From Populus alba (lineage: Eukaryota; Streptophyta; Magnoliopsida; Malpighiales; Salicaceae), in assembly GCF_005239225.2 (NCBI RefSeq), contig NC_133288.1, forward strand, positions 6,777,035 to 6,841,034: a DNA stretch of 64,000 nucleotides. Direction: 5' to 3'. The translations under genes were made by a program, and so were the position numbers. Below the pieces are notes generated by a model. It had not been told where the DNA came from and ran no database searches. It saw only the letters and a program-made list of their open reading frames with translations. This document shows positions 13,491-25,200 of this stretch, one piece after another (positions within the stretch are counted from its first letter, which is position 1; each line of letters starts with the position of its first letter).

Positions 13491-14369
13491 TCAAGAACTG
13501 CTTTGTCCACCTCCACCAAAAGCCCAAGGAATCGAAATTGTAAACCTTCTCTCCACACCACTACCACCACCACTCCCTTGCCCTCCAGTGGCTCTATTCT
13601 CGTAATCAGGATCATCAGTAGGCAACTCATATCGACAAACAGGACATGAATTATGCATCTTCAACCAAGGCATTATACAATCCTCATGAAACACATGTTT
13701 ACAAGGCATTCCCTTGACTTCTTCTCCACTCTCAAACTCGTCTTTACACACAGCACATTGATTATTCATCTCTGATTTCATCATCTCCTCGGTAACTTTC
13801 ATCGTGGGCAACGCCTCAATCGCCGTCTTCGACGCGGGTGGTGTCCCATACCTATTCGGATCATTTTCAGCCAACTGTTGGATCAGTTGCTCCAAACCCG
13901 ACCCAATAAAATAATCACCAAAATTACCACCTGGGAATCGAAGTCCTCCCTGTTCGCCCCCATTGTTCTCAATCACGAACTGGACCCGAGCACCACCAGA
14001 ATGGAGGTTTTGGAGGTGAGAACGAAGGAAATCAAATGGGTTAAACGCATTCGGGTCCGATAATTCGGGTCGTATTTGAAATTCAGGATGAGAGAAATTG
14101 CCAGAGATTTGAAAGAGGGGAGGAAAAAGAGAAGAGAAGGGGTCAAAAGGGTCGTTTAAAACTGATTCGGAGAATGGATTCGGGTTTTGAGAGTTTTGGG
14201 ACTCGAGTTCTTCTATGAAGCTATCGTGGCAAATTGGGCAAAACGGGTCATCGGAGGGAGAGATAGTTATCGAGACTGCACGTTGGCATTGGTAACAGAA
14301 GTATGGTTTCGGTGGGGTGGTTGTTGCAGCGGTCACGCCGGGTGGTGGCGGAGCTCCGGCGAAGGACAT
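13491..14369 (-). CDS. RING1-like E3 ubiquitin ligase with N-terminal zinc ribbon (single coding exon)
   Basis: A 292-residue uninterrupted minus-strand frame with an ATG at 14369. Residues 23-48 form a zinc-ribbon (CYQC...CPIC, Cys25, 28, 44 and 47), as in the plant RING1/BTL-type ligases. A Pro- and Phe-rich middle follows. Residues about 205-245 are a RING-H2 finger (CAVC, CKHVFHEDC, CPVC) with all eight zinc ligands present. The tail is Gly-rich and ends in Ser residues. Such proteins bind an E2 through the RING and pass ubiquitin to targets; the substrate is unknown. The family is usually intronless in the coding region, as here. The closest Arabidopsis relatives I recall include At3g19950, which matters for the synteny noted elsewhere. 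The antisense frames over this exon are shadows. Confidence 0.9.
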   Translation of the reverse strand: MSFAGAPPPPGVTAATTTPPKPYFCYQCQRAVSITISPSDDPFCPICHDSFIEELESQNSQNPNPFSESVLNDPFDPFSSLFPPLFQISGNFSHPEFQIRPELSDPNAFNPFDFLRSHLQNLHSGGARVQFVIENNGGEQGGLRFPGGNFGDYFIGSGLEQLIQQLAENDPNRYGTPPASKTAIEALPTMKVTEEMMKSEMNNQCAVCKDEFESGEEVKGMPCKHVFHEDCIMPWLKMHNSCPVCRYELPTDDPDYENRATGGQGSGGGSGVERRFTISIPWAFGGGGQSSS

Positions 14370-14489
14370 GATTGGGATTTTTCTATAAAAGGGAAAGTTT
14401 TTCCCCCCACCTTTTTCCCTCTTTTTCCTGAAGAGACAAAAGAAAGCAGTAATAATAGTTCGAGCAAAATGAGGATTAGATATTTACTT

Positions 14490-15262
14490 AGCCCATTTGT
14501 TTTTGCTGGGAAAGTATTTTTTTTTTTTGAAAAAGTAGTTTTTATGAAAAGAAATTCTTTAAAATAAAATTATTTTTTAATGTTTAATAAAAAATATTCT
14601 ATTAATTGATCATGTTATGAAAAATAAACAGTAACATAATTTGTTATTTTTTTAAAAAAAAATATTAAAAAAATATAAATTAAATTCAACAAATAAAAAA
14701 ATTGAAGGAAAGTGAAATTAAAAAAAATTATTTTAGAAATTATTTCAAATAAAAAAATAGTAATTAAAATAACGGAGGTTAAAAAAATTGAAAGAGCATG
14801 AAATTAAAAAAATATATAAATTATTTTAAATAAAATAAATAGCAATAAAAAATAAAAAACAAATATGAAAAATGAAAAATTTTAGTTAAAAAAATGATAA
14901 GAAAAAAATAAATAACAATAAAAATGATGAAAATTAAAGAAAATCAAAATCAAAATAAATCAAATTTTAAATGAAGAAATTAAAAATTAAAAATGATTCA
15001 AAATAAAAAATTTAACAATCAAAAGTTTAAGAACCAAATTTAATATAATAAAAAATAAAAAGATATTTTTAAAATTTTTATAATTTCTAGAAAGTGTTTT
15101 CTATTTAAAATAAAATAAAAATATTTTTCTGATAATAAAGTCAAATTTTTATCTTTCTAGAAAGTGTTTTTTATGAACTAACTTTTTAATGATAAACAAA
15201 AATAAAAAAAATAAAAAAAATTATTTTCAAAAAATTATTTTTCATGAAACTACCAAGGCCTT
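14490..15262. mobile_element. Possible non-autonomous DNA transposon remnant
   Basis: The stretch begins with a phrase (CCCATTTGTTTTTGCTGGGAAA) that resembles the ends of a common AT-rich hAT-like repeat of poplar-type genomes. The right side repeats AGAAAGTGTTTT twice (near 15090 and 15160). Ends and target duplications could not be fixed, and the interior has no coding sequence. Weak call. Confidence 0.25.
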
Positions 15263-17611
15263 AGATGGGTGACTTGTGCTAAGTTGTGGACATTTTTTTT
15301 TAATGTAAAAAAATACTAAAGTAATGCGAGTGTTTTTAAAAAGCAAAAAATTTAAAAAATTTAGATTTGAATTATTGACTTGCTCAGATTTGATAAACTC
15401 AAATAATTTAAATAACATGAATAAAAAATAATTCAATAATAATAAATAAATTGAAAAAAATTAACAACAAAAAAAAAATTCAAGAAATGCTAATGTTTTT
15501 AAAGAAGTACAAAAAGAAAAGAAGGAGAAATCTAGGTCATTGATTTGAATGAGTTCAATAAACTTAGTTAATTTAATAATAAATTTTAAAAAAGGGATTG
15601 AAAATAATCAAATCAATTCCCCCCCCCATAATTAGCTATAAAAAATAAGTTTCCAATATAATACTTCGAAGAAGAAGAAAAACAAATACTTTAGAGATTC
15701 ATCATCACTCCACCATGAACACTGCTTGACCACTAAAAATAACTCACCTTGAAGATTCTAACCCCACTATAAAAGGTTGCACGATAACATGGAAAGAGAC
15801 TGCACGCGTTATCAAAGCAATGATCCAGGAAACAAACTAAATAAAGTATCACAAAGTAAGCATCTCATGCTTATATGTAATCAATTAATTTAATTTAATT
15901 CAAAAATAAAATCTCTTCTTTATAAAGTTAAATTTAACAAAAATAATAAATAAAAAAAACTCTAGATAACTCGGATAATTTTTAACCCTTAGCTTAAATA
16001 TATATGAGACTTCTCTTAAATATGCATGATGTTTAATTTAGTTTATTGGTTATTCTATTAATAATCAATTTAATTTGAAATTGCATAGTGGTGTTGAAAC
16101 TTTATTTTCTTAACACTCAACCTAGACTAGATGCATTGATTGAAGTATGTACACGACTAATGTATGAATTTGATGGATTTTGTTTTAAGTGTTTCAACCT
16201 AATATGAATAATATAGTGTGGATCATTGTTGTTGTCATGCCATGTTTAAAATCTGGATTTTACTTTATGCATAGTGTATTCTTTTACTGTATTTATTATA
16301 GATGCTGAACATACTTTGAATTTACTAGTGTTAATCATTTACCAATAATAGTTAGGAATATTAATATTACACATACTAAATTATTTACCAATAACAATTT
16401 TGCAACTACAAAGTTAATATTTATATTGTGATTCTTAATCCAAACTCGATATAATTCATCTTTGATTTTCTTCATTTCATTTAGTATACAATCAATATCA
16501 TTATCATCTTCTCTCATTTTAATAGCTAATTTAATGTCATTAATAGACTTGCATTAATCAATGAATATATTCTCACATGACTTGTTATCGCATGTATAGA
16601 ATAACTTGTTTTTACTTGTATTTGTTTTATATATCATTATAGCTAATCCTTTTCTTTTTCTTTCCTTTTACATTTCATGCATTTTTTATTTTAGAACTTT
16701 AGTCCATCTAAGATGTAAATTTTTAAGTTATTAACATTTGATGAATGTGAAAACATGTATTCAAATGTGTGTGCTGCAAATTTTAGGTAGTTGTTGGCAA
16801 TGTATGTTATGGGTTGTTGTTAGTTGTAGATGAGTTAGATTTTGTGTTGCTGTGTGCTGGAAAGTTATCATGTATTTTCTCCTCTCTTTTTTTTTTTTTT
16901 CTTGGAAAAAACATGAAAAACCTAGCAAAAAAATAAATAAATCAACCAACAATTCAAATTTAAAGTAGAATTTAGTTATTGTCTTGAAATAAAAGAGGTA
17001 AAAATAATATAGACAAAAAAAACATATCTCCATTTACTTAATGTTTTGAAAATACAAAAATTCACTAAAAAACGATATATCAAAAATTATTTTACATTTT
17101 CATCTATGTTTCTTCAACTAAAAAAGTTTCTATCTCTTCAATATTTTTCTTTTCTGTCCTAAAACACTAATCAAACCAAAATGATTTCTTTAGAAGTAAA
17201 CAAGAAATCTAGATTTGATGGTTCAATTACAAGTATTCACGAACAATGCTACTCCAATCGATTCAATTAAACATGGATAACAAACTAGCTGCTATTGGCT
17301 ACATGAATTTGCTTTGTTCAGTTCTATTCAATTCCCTGGAAATAAATGTGAACTATTCTTTTTTATGTACAAGGCTGCAAACAGATTAATCAAGTTCGTA
17401 TACGAGTAAAAAGAATGGCTCAAAAGTCTCAACTCTCAAGACATCTCATTGATGCGGACACCAGCATAAAACCAGATGTTTGATGGCATGAATAATGGCA
17501 GGATTCTAGCCTCATTCTGGAAAATATGATATCGCATGCAAGACGTGTTCTTCAACCCAAAACTTCATTATACAAACAGCAGTTTGATTGAAGGTTATTG
17601 ATCAGTTCCAA
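15263..17611. other. AT-rich intergenic region downstream of the PPR gene
   Basis: No coding sequence recognised. It contains a C8 run near 15620 and simple A/T tracts. The last 200 bases before 17612 should include the 3' UTR of the minus-strand PPR gene. Confidence 0.4.
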
Positions 17612-20116
17612 TTAAATAGCAGGCTCAACTCCATCTTTAATTCCGGTGACTGAAAGGCTCGCTGATGGAATGCTGCCCTTTGCAAGGAGATTTTTAATGC
17701 TCAAAGAAGTCCTGGCATCTTCTGATAATTTGAGTATTGCATTTCTCACACTAATATGGTTCTTATCATGCAGATCAGGGAATTTTCCCTTGTCAACCAT
17801 CTCTTGTAATATCTCAAAAGCCAAGGGTTGGTTTGAGTCCACAAGAAAAGCACTTAATAATCCTACATAAACATATGTGTCAGGTTTCATCTCTCTCTCT
17901 TCCATCTCACGGAGATAAACCAGAGCCTCATTTGGCCTACCACAATTACTAAGACCATGGATGAAGGCCATGTAAGCAATACTACTAGGAGTGCACCCTT
18001 TTCTCCCCATTTCATTCCAAAGCAAAAGAGCATCATCAGGTCTTCCAGCATTGCATAACCCATTTATTAGAGTAGAGTACGTAATGACATTGGGCTCCCT
18101 TTCTTTTTCAATCATCATGGAGAGAAAAAGCATAGCTTCTTCAAGATGATCAGTTTTGCACAGTCCATCTATAAGCGTGTTGTAGGTAACAGCTGAGGGA
18201 ACAAGACCCTTCTCCTCCATCTCATGCAAAAGATTTTGAGCTTCTGCAATTCTTTGGGTCTTACAAAGCCCCTTTATCAATATGTTATAAGCAATCACAT
18301 CAGGACAGTAACCCTGAGCACATATGTCCTGAAATAGCTTCAAAGCTTGATCAACTTCTTGAATCTTGATCAATCCATCTAAGCATGCAGAATAAGCAAC
18401 TATATCAGGTTGGAAACCTTCTTCAGCCATATCCACAAGAAATTTGCAAGCTTCTACTTCCTTTCCATGCTTGCACAATTCTTTTACCAGGAAGGTAGAA
18501 TGTTTTATCCATGGCACGTGGCCATGAATACGCATCTTCTTTAATAGATGAAGGGCTCCAGAAATGTCATGTCTTCTGCATACGCACCCAAATATACAGT
18601 TGTTAGTGAATGAGGTTGGTTCAATCCCTGACTCCTCCATCTCTTGCAGAAGCCCACAGCTTTCCTGCAATCTATTTGAAGTGCAAAGTCCATCAATTAA
18701 ATTATTATAAAGTAGCAAATCAGGTTTACAACCAATTCGAGCCATATCTCGAAATAGACCGACAGCCAAGTCCAAATCACCAGTCTTGATCAGGCCATTA
18801 ATAACAATAGAAATTGTGGTACTGCTAGGGGGGACCATTTCTTTACCCCTGAACAGCTTACCTATCTCACCATCACCAATGCAGTTACCTATCATAATTG
18901 CCTGAAGAAGATTGTATGCTTTATGTACAGAACCGTTATCCACAAGAGAATTCAGAACAGAATTGTAAAGCAAAGTCGAAGCTTTTGGATCCATATCTTC
19001 ATGCATTTCCTCAAAAAAACACGTTAATTCTTCTTCTTCAGAAAAAGAAGATACGAGTTTAGTAACAATTTTCACATCAGGCTGGATTTTAAATCCCTTC
19101 ATTTCAGAATACAAACACAAAGCTTTCTTAACATCTTTATTCACACAAAGCCCTCCAATTATCACATCATAAAGTGAAATATCAGGAGTAAAACCAGATT
19201 TCTTCATCTTATCAAATAAATGCAGGGCCTTATCCACTCTAGACTCCTTCACGAATCCATAAATCAAAGAACAAAAAGTCTTCTTATTCAATCTTACATT
19301 TTTTTCTTCCATTGTTTCAATCAACTCACATGCCTTATCCACCTTACCCCACTTGCTAAAAGCCAACACCAAGATGGAAAACACATACTCATCAACCCAA
19401 CCTCGATCGTGAATCTCATTAAAAACATCTAAAGCTTTATCAAACTCGGCCATGTTACAATACACCTGCAGCACCGGCGTCAAAGTATACTTATCAAAAC
19501 CCCATCCGTGATCGTGCATTTCTTTCAATCTCATCTCAAGCAAATCAATACAACTGGACTTAGAAAGAACCTCCAACAAACAAGTATAACTATAGCTATT
19601 CGGCACGCAAAGACCCATCTTTTGAACTTGATCAAACAACAAATTAGCTTCAACAACCAACCCCGCATTACCTAAACACCTAATCAAGAACCCCAAGGCT
19701 CCAGGACTCATCAAGCACCTGGAATTCACAACATCCATAGATAAAGCTCTCAGTGGGGCTTTTTGTCGAGCACGTGATAGAATTGAAGCCATGGCATTAT
19801 ATACATACACATTGTGCTTATATGGACCTTGATTTGAAGCCCAAGTAAAGAAATGTAGAGCTATTTTCCAGTTCTTTAAACCATTCAAAACGGTTTCAAC
19901 AACTTTAGTGTTTAGTAATGGTGCAAGACTCTCCAATTCAGGGTTGTTTGGGGAAAAGGGCTGTTTTGTGAAGATGGAAATGAGGTCGTTTGTGATGTTT
20001 CTGGAGTCTAAGGGAAAGCCAGACAGGTTCTTAGTGAAAATGGAAAATGGGTTGTTGGCTTTTATTGATTTGGAGAGGTTTTGGAAGGGTTTCATGGTGA
20101 GTTTTGATAAGACCAT
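17612..20116 (-). CDS. P-class pentatricopeptide repeat protein, probably mitochondrial (At5g08310-like)
   Basis: An intronless minus-strand frame of 834 residues. I start it at the ATG at 20116; nine upstream codons are open but begin with TTG and have no ATG. The N-terminus (MVLSKLTMKPFQNLSKSIK) is basic and lacks acidic residues, as a mitochondrial presequence would. From about residue 90 to 790 there are roughly sixteen 35-residue PPR units. Clear examples are YNILIKGLCKTQRIAEAQNL, YNTLIDGLCKTDHLEEAMLF and YSTLINGLCNAGRPDDALLL. There is no E or DYW extension, so it is P-class. P-class PPRs bind organellar RNA one base per repeat and act in RNA stability, splicing or translation. The overall layout recalls Arabidopsis At5g08310. 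The frame is fully open with no sign of decay. Confidence 0.93.
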   Translation of the reverse strand: MVLSKLTMKPFQNLSKSIKANNPFSIFTKNLSGFPLDSRNITNDLISIFTKQPFSPNNPELESLAPLLNTKVVETVLNGLKNWKIALHFFTWASNQGPYKHNVYVYNAMASILSRARQKAPLRALSMDVVNSRCLMSPGALGFLIRCLGNAGLVVEANLLFDQVQKMGLCVPNSYSYTCLLEVLSKSSCIDLLEMRLKEMHDHGWGFDKYTLTPVLQVYCNMAEFDKALDVFNEIHDRGWVDEYVFSILVLAFSKWGKVDKACELIETMEEKNVRLNKKTFCSLIYGFVKESRVDKALHLFDKMKKSGFTPDISLYDVIIGGLCVNKDVKKALCLYSEMKGFKIQPDVKIVTKLVSSFSEEEELTCFFEEMHEDMDPKASTLLYNSVLNSLVDNGSVHKAYNLLQAIMIGNCIGDGEIGKLFRGKEMVPPSSTTISIVINGLIKTGDLDLAVGLFRDMARIGCKPDLLLYNNLIDGLCTSNRLQESCGLLQEMEESGIEPTSFTNNCIFGCVCRRHDISGALHLLKKMRIHGHVPWIKHSTFLVKELCKHGKEVEACKFLVDMAEEGFQPDIVAYSACLDGLIKIQEVDQALKLFQDICAQGYCPDVIAYNILIKGLCKTQRIAEAQNLLHEMEEKGLVPSAVTYNTLIDGLCKTDHLEEAMLFLSMMIEKEREPNVITYSTLINGLCNAGRPDDALLLWNEMGRKGCTPSSIAYMAFIHGLSNCGRPNEALVYLREMEEREMKPDTYVYVGLLSAFLVDSNQPLAFEILQEMVDKGKFPDLHDKNHISVRNAILKLSEDARTSLSIKNLLAKGSIPSASLSVTGIKDGVEPAI

Positions 20117-21326
20117 GAGTGTTCCAGGTTTTTCAATTTTCAACGGCTAGCTTGAGCGGAGGCAACTTTCTCTGTATAGGATGCTTTCAGGGTAACCTAT
20201 ATTTCAGACCTTAAAGATTCACCATTGTTTTATTTCTACCCATATACTTTAACATTTACAACATTGGAACATTTAGAAATTAAAAGGGTCGCTTTAGAGA
20301 ATCTTAAACTATAAGGGTGTACATGTAAACTTGTAAATATACAGGGGCAAATGAAGTTTACCCATGCTTTTGTACGCTGCAAAACATTGCGTGCGACTTA
20401 ATTATATTCTATTCTACTATACTTCAAAATTTTAGGATAAAAATAATGTTTATATGAACAGTAAATCATTTATTTATTTTTTATTTGCATCCTTCGAGAA
20501 AATTTTCCCACCTCAAATAATTTTTTTTATTTGCATCTTTTTTTATAGATTTTTTCTTTCATTTAAATCTTTTTTTTTTATTGAGCTATTTTGAATTTTT
20601 TTAATAATTATAGCAAAATCAATCATCGGTAAATCATAAAACAAAGTTTGGAATCAACAACATATAAGACAATATGAGATTGAATAAATATTAAAAAAAA
20701 TAATAAAAATATAATATATAAGAAAGACACAATCCAGTGTAGATTATAATAATTATCCACAATGTTTTTTTTTTTCTTTTTATTTTTTGGTACTTGACTT
20801 TTTTTTATTCCAAATTTAATCATTTTACATTAAATTAACTTGAGATAAATTTTAATGTTTTATTTTTGTTGTCTTTATATGAGACTCTTGTGATGTTCAA
20901 AACAGATTTTGATGTTGAATTAATATTCAATTTGGAAAAATAATATTTAATTTTAATGATTTAAATAAATTAAAAATTTAGAGATTCAATTTTAAACTAA
21001 AATAAATATTTAACTTTTTTTTTCTCTAAAAAATACTATCTTTATCTCAATTTTCCAACTCAATTTTTGGTTGAAATCACTAAATTTAATTTGTTATTAT
21101 TTATTAACAGATATAATTTTTGATTTATTTTATTAAATGTATGTATATATATTTTTAGTTTGCAATTAATTTTTTTTAATAATAAAAAAACATCAACAAC
21201 CCGTTCACCTTTTTTGACATTGAGAAAAAAAACTTCATCCTTTGGAGTAGCGCCAAAAGTCAAACTAGTTTCATGATAAAGTGAATTGGGAATGGCTTTG
21301 AGATTATTTATAACAAAACTAGTTGT
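20117..21326. other. PPR promoter side and AT-rich intergenic DNA
   Basis: The first 250 bases hold the putative 5' UTR and promoter of the minus-strand PPR gene. The remainder is AT-rich with T-runs and no recognised gene. Confidence 0.4.
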
Positions 21327-21331
21327 CTAGT
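21327..21331. repeat. Target-site duplication, left copy (CTAGT)
   Basis: Five bases directly before the left LTR. They are identical to the five bases directly after the right LTR. Confidence 0.9.
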
Positions 21332-22273
21332 TGATGTGCCGTGAATGATTTGAAAATCGGCAACAATGATTCTAACGAAAATGGATGAAGGATGGGTCTG
21401 GTTGTGTTGTCTTTCTTTTGGTATTTAGGCTGGATTGTAGTGATTTAAGGTAAATAAGATGGAGGATAGACTAGAATGATACTTTGATAAGTCGAACTGG
21501 ACGCCACAAAGATCAGTCTAGGATTTCGACGCCACACTCTTTGTGATTGAAGAGTGATAAGTCAGGTAGGGTTCTTCACAAAAACGAATTTGGAAGAACA
21601 ACTCTTAATTCTCTGAATTAAGTTTTCAAATCTTGGCCAAAAGTGTTTATTTCATATTCTGATACATATTTATCTTTGGAACATCCCTCCAAAGTTAGGT
21701 GAATTCAACATGACAGAAGTCAAGCCTAAAAACTAGACTTTTAATAAAGCAAGTAGACATTTAACTAACACACGTTTTTTGTTGACATTTCTAAAACATA
21801 TGCAGACGAAATTTAAAACAGCCATAACTTTTGACAAAAAAGTCCAATGCACTCATGGTTGGACAATATAGAAAGATCACGTTCTGAACTTGAATTTTAC
21901 CTACATAAATCTTCTTTTCACATGCATTGGATGACTTCAAATTCGGGTTCAAATCCATCTACTGTTATGACCGTAAACAGCATCAATTCCTTCACTTGCA
22001 TTATCAATCCAAATACAAGTAGCCCAGCATGAAAAGAACCATTAAGGGCTTTTCCCATCTCCAAGTTCCAATTGTAGGCAAATAAGCACCCTTGAACCAA
22101 TTTCAAACTGATTGCTAATTTTTAACTCCGACGCAGCTTCAATCATTGCAATTTGATTCGTCAAGGCCCGTTGTAGTTGTTTCGCTCTCGCTCTTGTCAT
22201 TGGACCATCTGAATCCTCTTGCATATTAGATTCAGCTTTACGAGATGGATTATAATTCCCATGATGCACATCA
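21332..22273 (-). repeat. 3' LTR of the Gypsy element
   Basis: 942 bp, TG...CA ends. Its right part (22042-22273) also encodes the last 77 residues of the polyprotein, and the stop codon at 22042-22044 lies inside the LTR. Confidence 0.93.
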
Positions 22274-25200
22274 TCAGCCCCGGGTTGAAAATGATTTGTC
22301 CTCAAATCAGAATCGTCATCATCATCCAAGTACGGAGATAAGTCTTTCACATTAAAAGTAGCTGATACGTTGTAATCACCAGGAAGATCTACCTTATACG
22401 CATTGTCATTCACCTTCTCTATAATACGAAATGGACCGTCAGCTCTTGGCATCAACTTGGACTTACGTTTGCTTGGAAATCTGCCCTTGCTAATATGAAT
22501 CCAAACAAGATCTCCAGGTTCAAACCTGACCATCTTTCGCCCCTTGTTAGCTTGTTTAGCATACTTTGTTGTTTTCTCCTCAATATGTAGTCGAACCTGC
22601 TCATGTAGTTTCTTCATCAATTCTGCCTTTCTAATTCCATCCATAGATGTCCTCTCATCAATTGGAATATGAACAAGATCAATAGGAACACAAGGATTAA
22701 AGCCATAGACAACCTCAAATGGTGAAAATTTTGTAGCCCCATGCACACTACGATTATATGCAAACTCCACAATCGGCAAACAAGTATCCCAACTCTTTAA
22801 ATTCTTATGTATAACAGCTCGTAACAAAGAAGATAAAGTTCGGTTTACTACCTCAGTTTGTCCATCAGTTTGTGGATGACATGCCGTACTGAAAAGTAAC
22901 TTTGTTCCAAGTTTCCTCCAAAGAGTCTTCCAAAAGTGGCTTAAGAACTTTGTATCACGATCAGAGACAATGCTTTTAGGAATTCCATGCAAACGAACAA
23001 TCTCTTGAAAGAACAAATCAGCAACATGTACTGCATCGTCAGTTTTCGTACAAGGAATGAAATGGGACATTTTGGAGAATCGATCAACCACCACCATTAT
23101 TGAATCCTTCCCACGTTGTGTTCTCGGTAGTCCAAGTACAAAGTCCATGCTAATGTCCATCCATGGTTGCTCTGGAATAGGCAGTGGCATATAGAGTCCA
23201 TACGCATTCTCTTTACCTTTAGCTCTCTTGCAAATAGCACATCTTTCAATCACCTTGTGTACATCCCGTAACATGCTGGGCCAAAAAAAATGTTCTTTCA
23301 GCAGCTCATAAGTCTTCTTCTCCCCAAAATGACCACTAAGACCACCACTATGAGCCTCTCGCACAAGCAACTCCCGTAACGAACCTGAAGGAATACACAT
23401 TCTGCCCATTTTGAACAAGTAACCTTCATGCATAAAGAACCCATCACAAGCTCCCTTTGTACATTCGGCAACCACATTAGCAAAGTAGGAATCATTGGCA
23501 TACTGATCCTTCACCTGTTCAAAACCCATCAGCCTTGCATTCAACATAGAGATCAGTGCGTACCTCCTAGAAAGAGCATCAGCAACCACATTAACTTGCC
23601 CTTTCTTGTACTTTATGACATAAGGAAATGACTCCATGAACTCCACCCATTTAGCATGTCTTCGATTCAACTTGTTTTGCCCCTTAAGATACTTCAAGGC
23701 TTCATGATCAGTATGTATAACAAATTCTTTAGGCAACAAGTAGTGCTGCCATACCTCCAGAGCCCGAATCAAAGCATAGAACTCCTTGTCGTAAATAGAG
23801 TAGTTCAAACGCGCTCCATTTAACTTTTCACTGAAGAATGCAATCGGTCTCTTTTCTTGCATCAAAACAGCACCAATTCCAACCCCGGAAGCATCGCACT
23901 CTATTTCGAATGTTTTAGCAAAGTCTGGAAGTGCTAAAACTGGAGCTGTACACAACTTTTCCTTAATTAGCTCGAAAGCTTTCTGCGCATCTTCACTCCA
24001 TCTAAACTCCTTCCCTTTTTTCAAGCATTCTGTCATAGGAGCAACAATAGAGCTGAAGTCTTTCACAAATCGCCTGTAGAAAGAAGCTAAACCATGGAAA
24101 CTCCTCACATCAGTGATACTAGCAGGTTTTGGCCAGTCTCGAATTGCCTCAATTTTCTCCTCATCAACTCTAACTCCCCTGCTAGAGATAATATATCCAA
24201 GAAACACGACACTTTCTTTACAGAAGTAACACTTTGTGAGTTTCCCATACAACTTAGAATCTTGCAAAGTCTCAAACACAACTCTAAGATGCTTCACATG
24301 ATCATCAAAGGTCTTGCTATACACCAGGATGTCGTCAAAATATACTACAACAAACAGCCCAATATACTTCCTCAAAACATGATTCATAAGCCTCATAAAT
24401 GTACTAGGCGCATTAGATAACCCAAACGGCATAACCATCCATTCATATAACCCCTGTTTAGTTTTAAATGCTGTTTTCCATTCATCTCCCTCTTTCATTC
24501 TAATTTGGTGATAGCCACTCATCAAATCGACTTTAGAAAACAATGCAGCACCATGCAACTCATCAAGCAAATCATCAAGTCTGGGTATAGGAAATCGATA
24601 CTTAACTGTTATTTTGTTGATAGCGCGGCTGTCCATGCACATCCTCATGGTACCATCCTTCTTCGGTACAAGCAAAGTAGGTACGGAACATGGACTAAGT
24701 GATTCTCGCACATAGCCCTTCTCTAAGAGCTCACCGACCTGCCTTTGAATCTCTTTCGCTTCCTCTGGATTACATCTGTATGCTGGTCTATTAGGAAGTG
24801 AAGCTCCCGGCACCAAATCAATTTGATGCTCAATACCACGAATAGGTGGTAATCCTTTAGGTAATTCATCTGGAAACACATCTTTAAATTCTTCAAGTAA
24901 CTCCTTAATCTGTCTTGGTAAGTCCAATCCTTCTACTTGTAGTAGTTGCTTTGCCCATACCATGAAAACAAGCCCTGTTGTGGCTAATGCTTGTTTGATG
25001 TCTCCTTTTTTGGCTAACAACAGCCCCTTTCGTGATGTCACCTCCTTTTGTTGGCTTCGTAACTGATCCTCTCTAACTTGTTGAGAACTCAGTGGTAACA
25101 AGTTCACCTTCTTTCCATTCAGCATAAAAGAATAAGTGTTCTTTCGTCCATTGTAGGTCACATCCTTATCAAACTGCCATGGACGACCCAGCAACAAATG

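Noticed and set aside
20117..20143. N-terminal extension of the PPR frame
   Set aside because: The upstream codons begin with TTG, with no ATG; the ATG at 20116 gives a normal basic targeting N-terminus.
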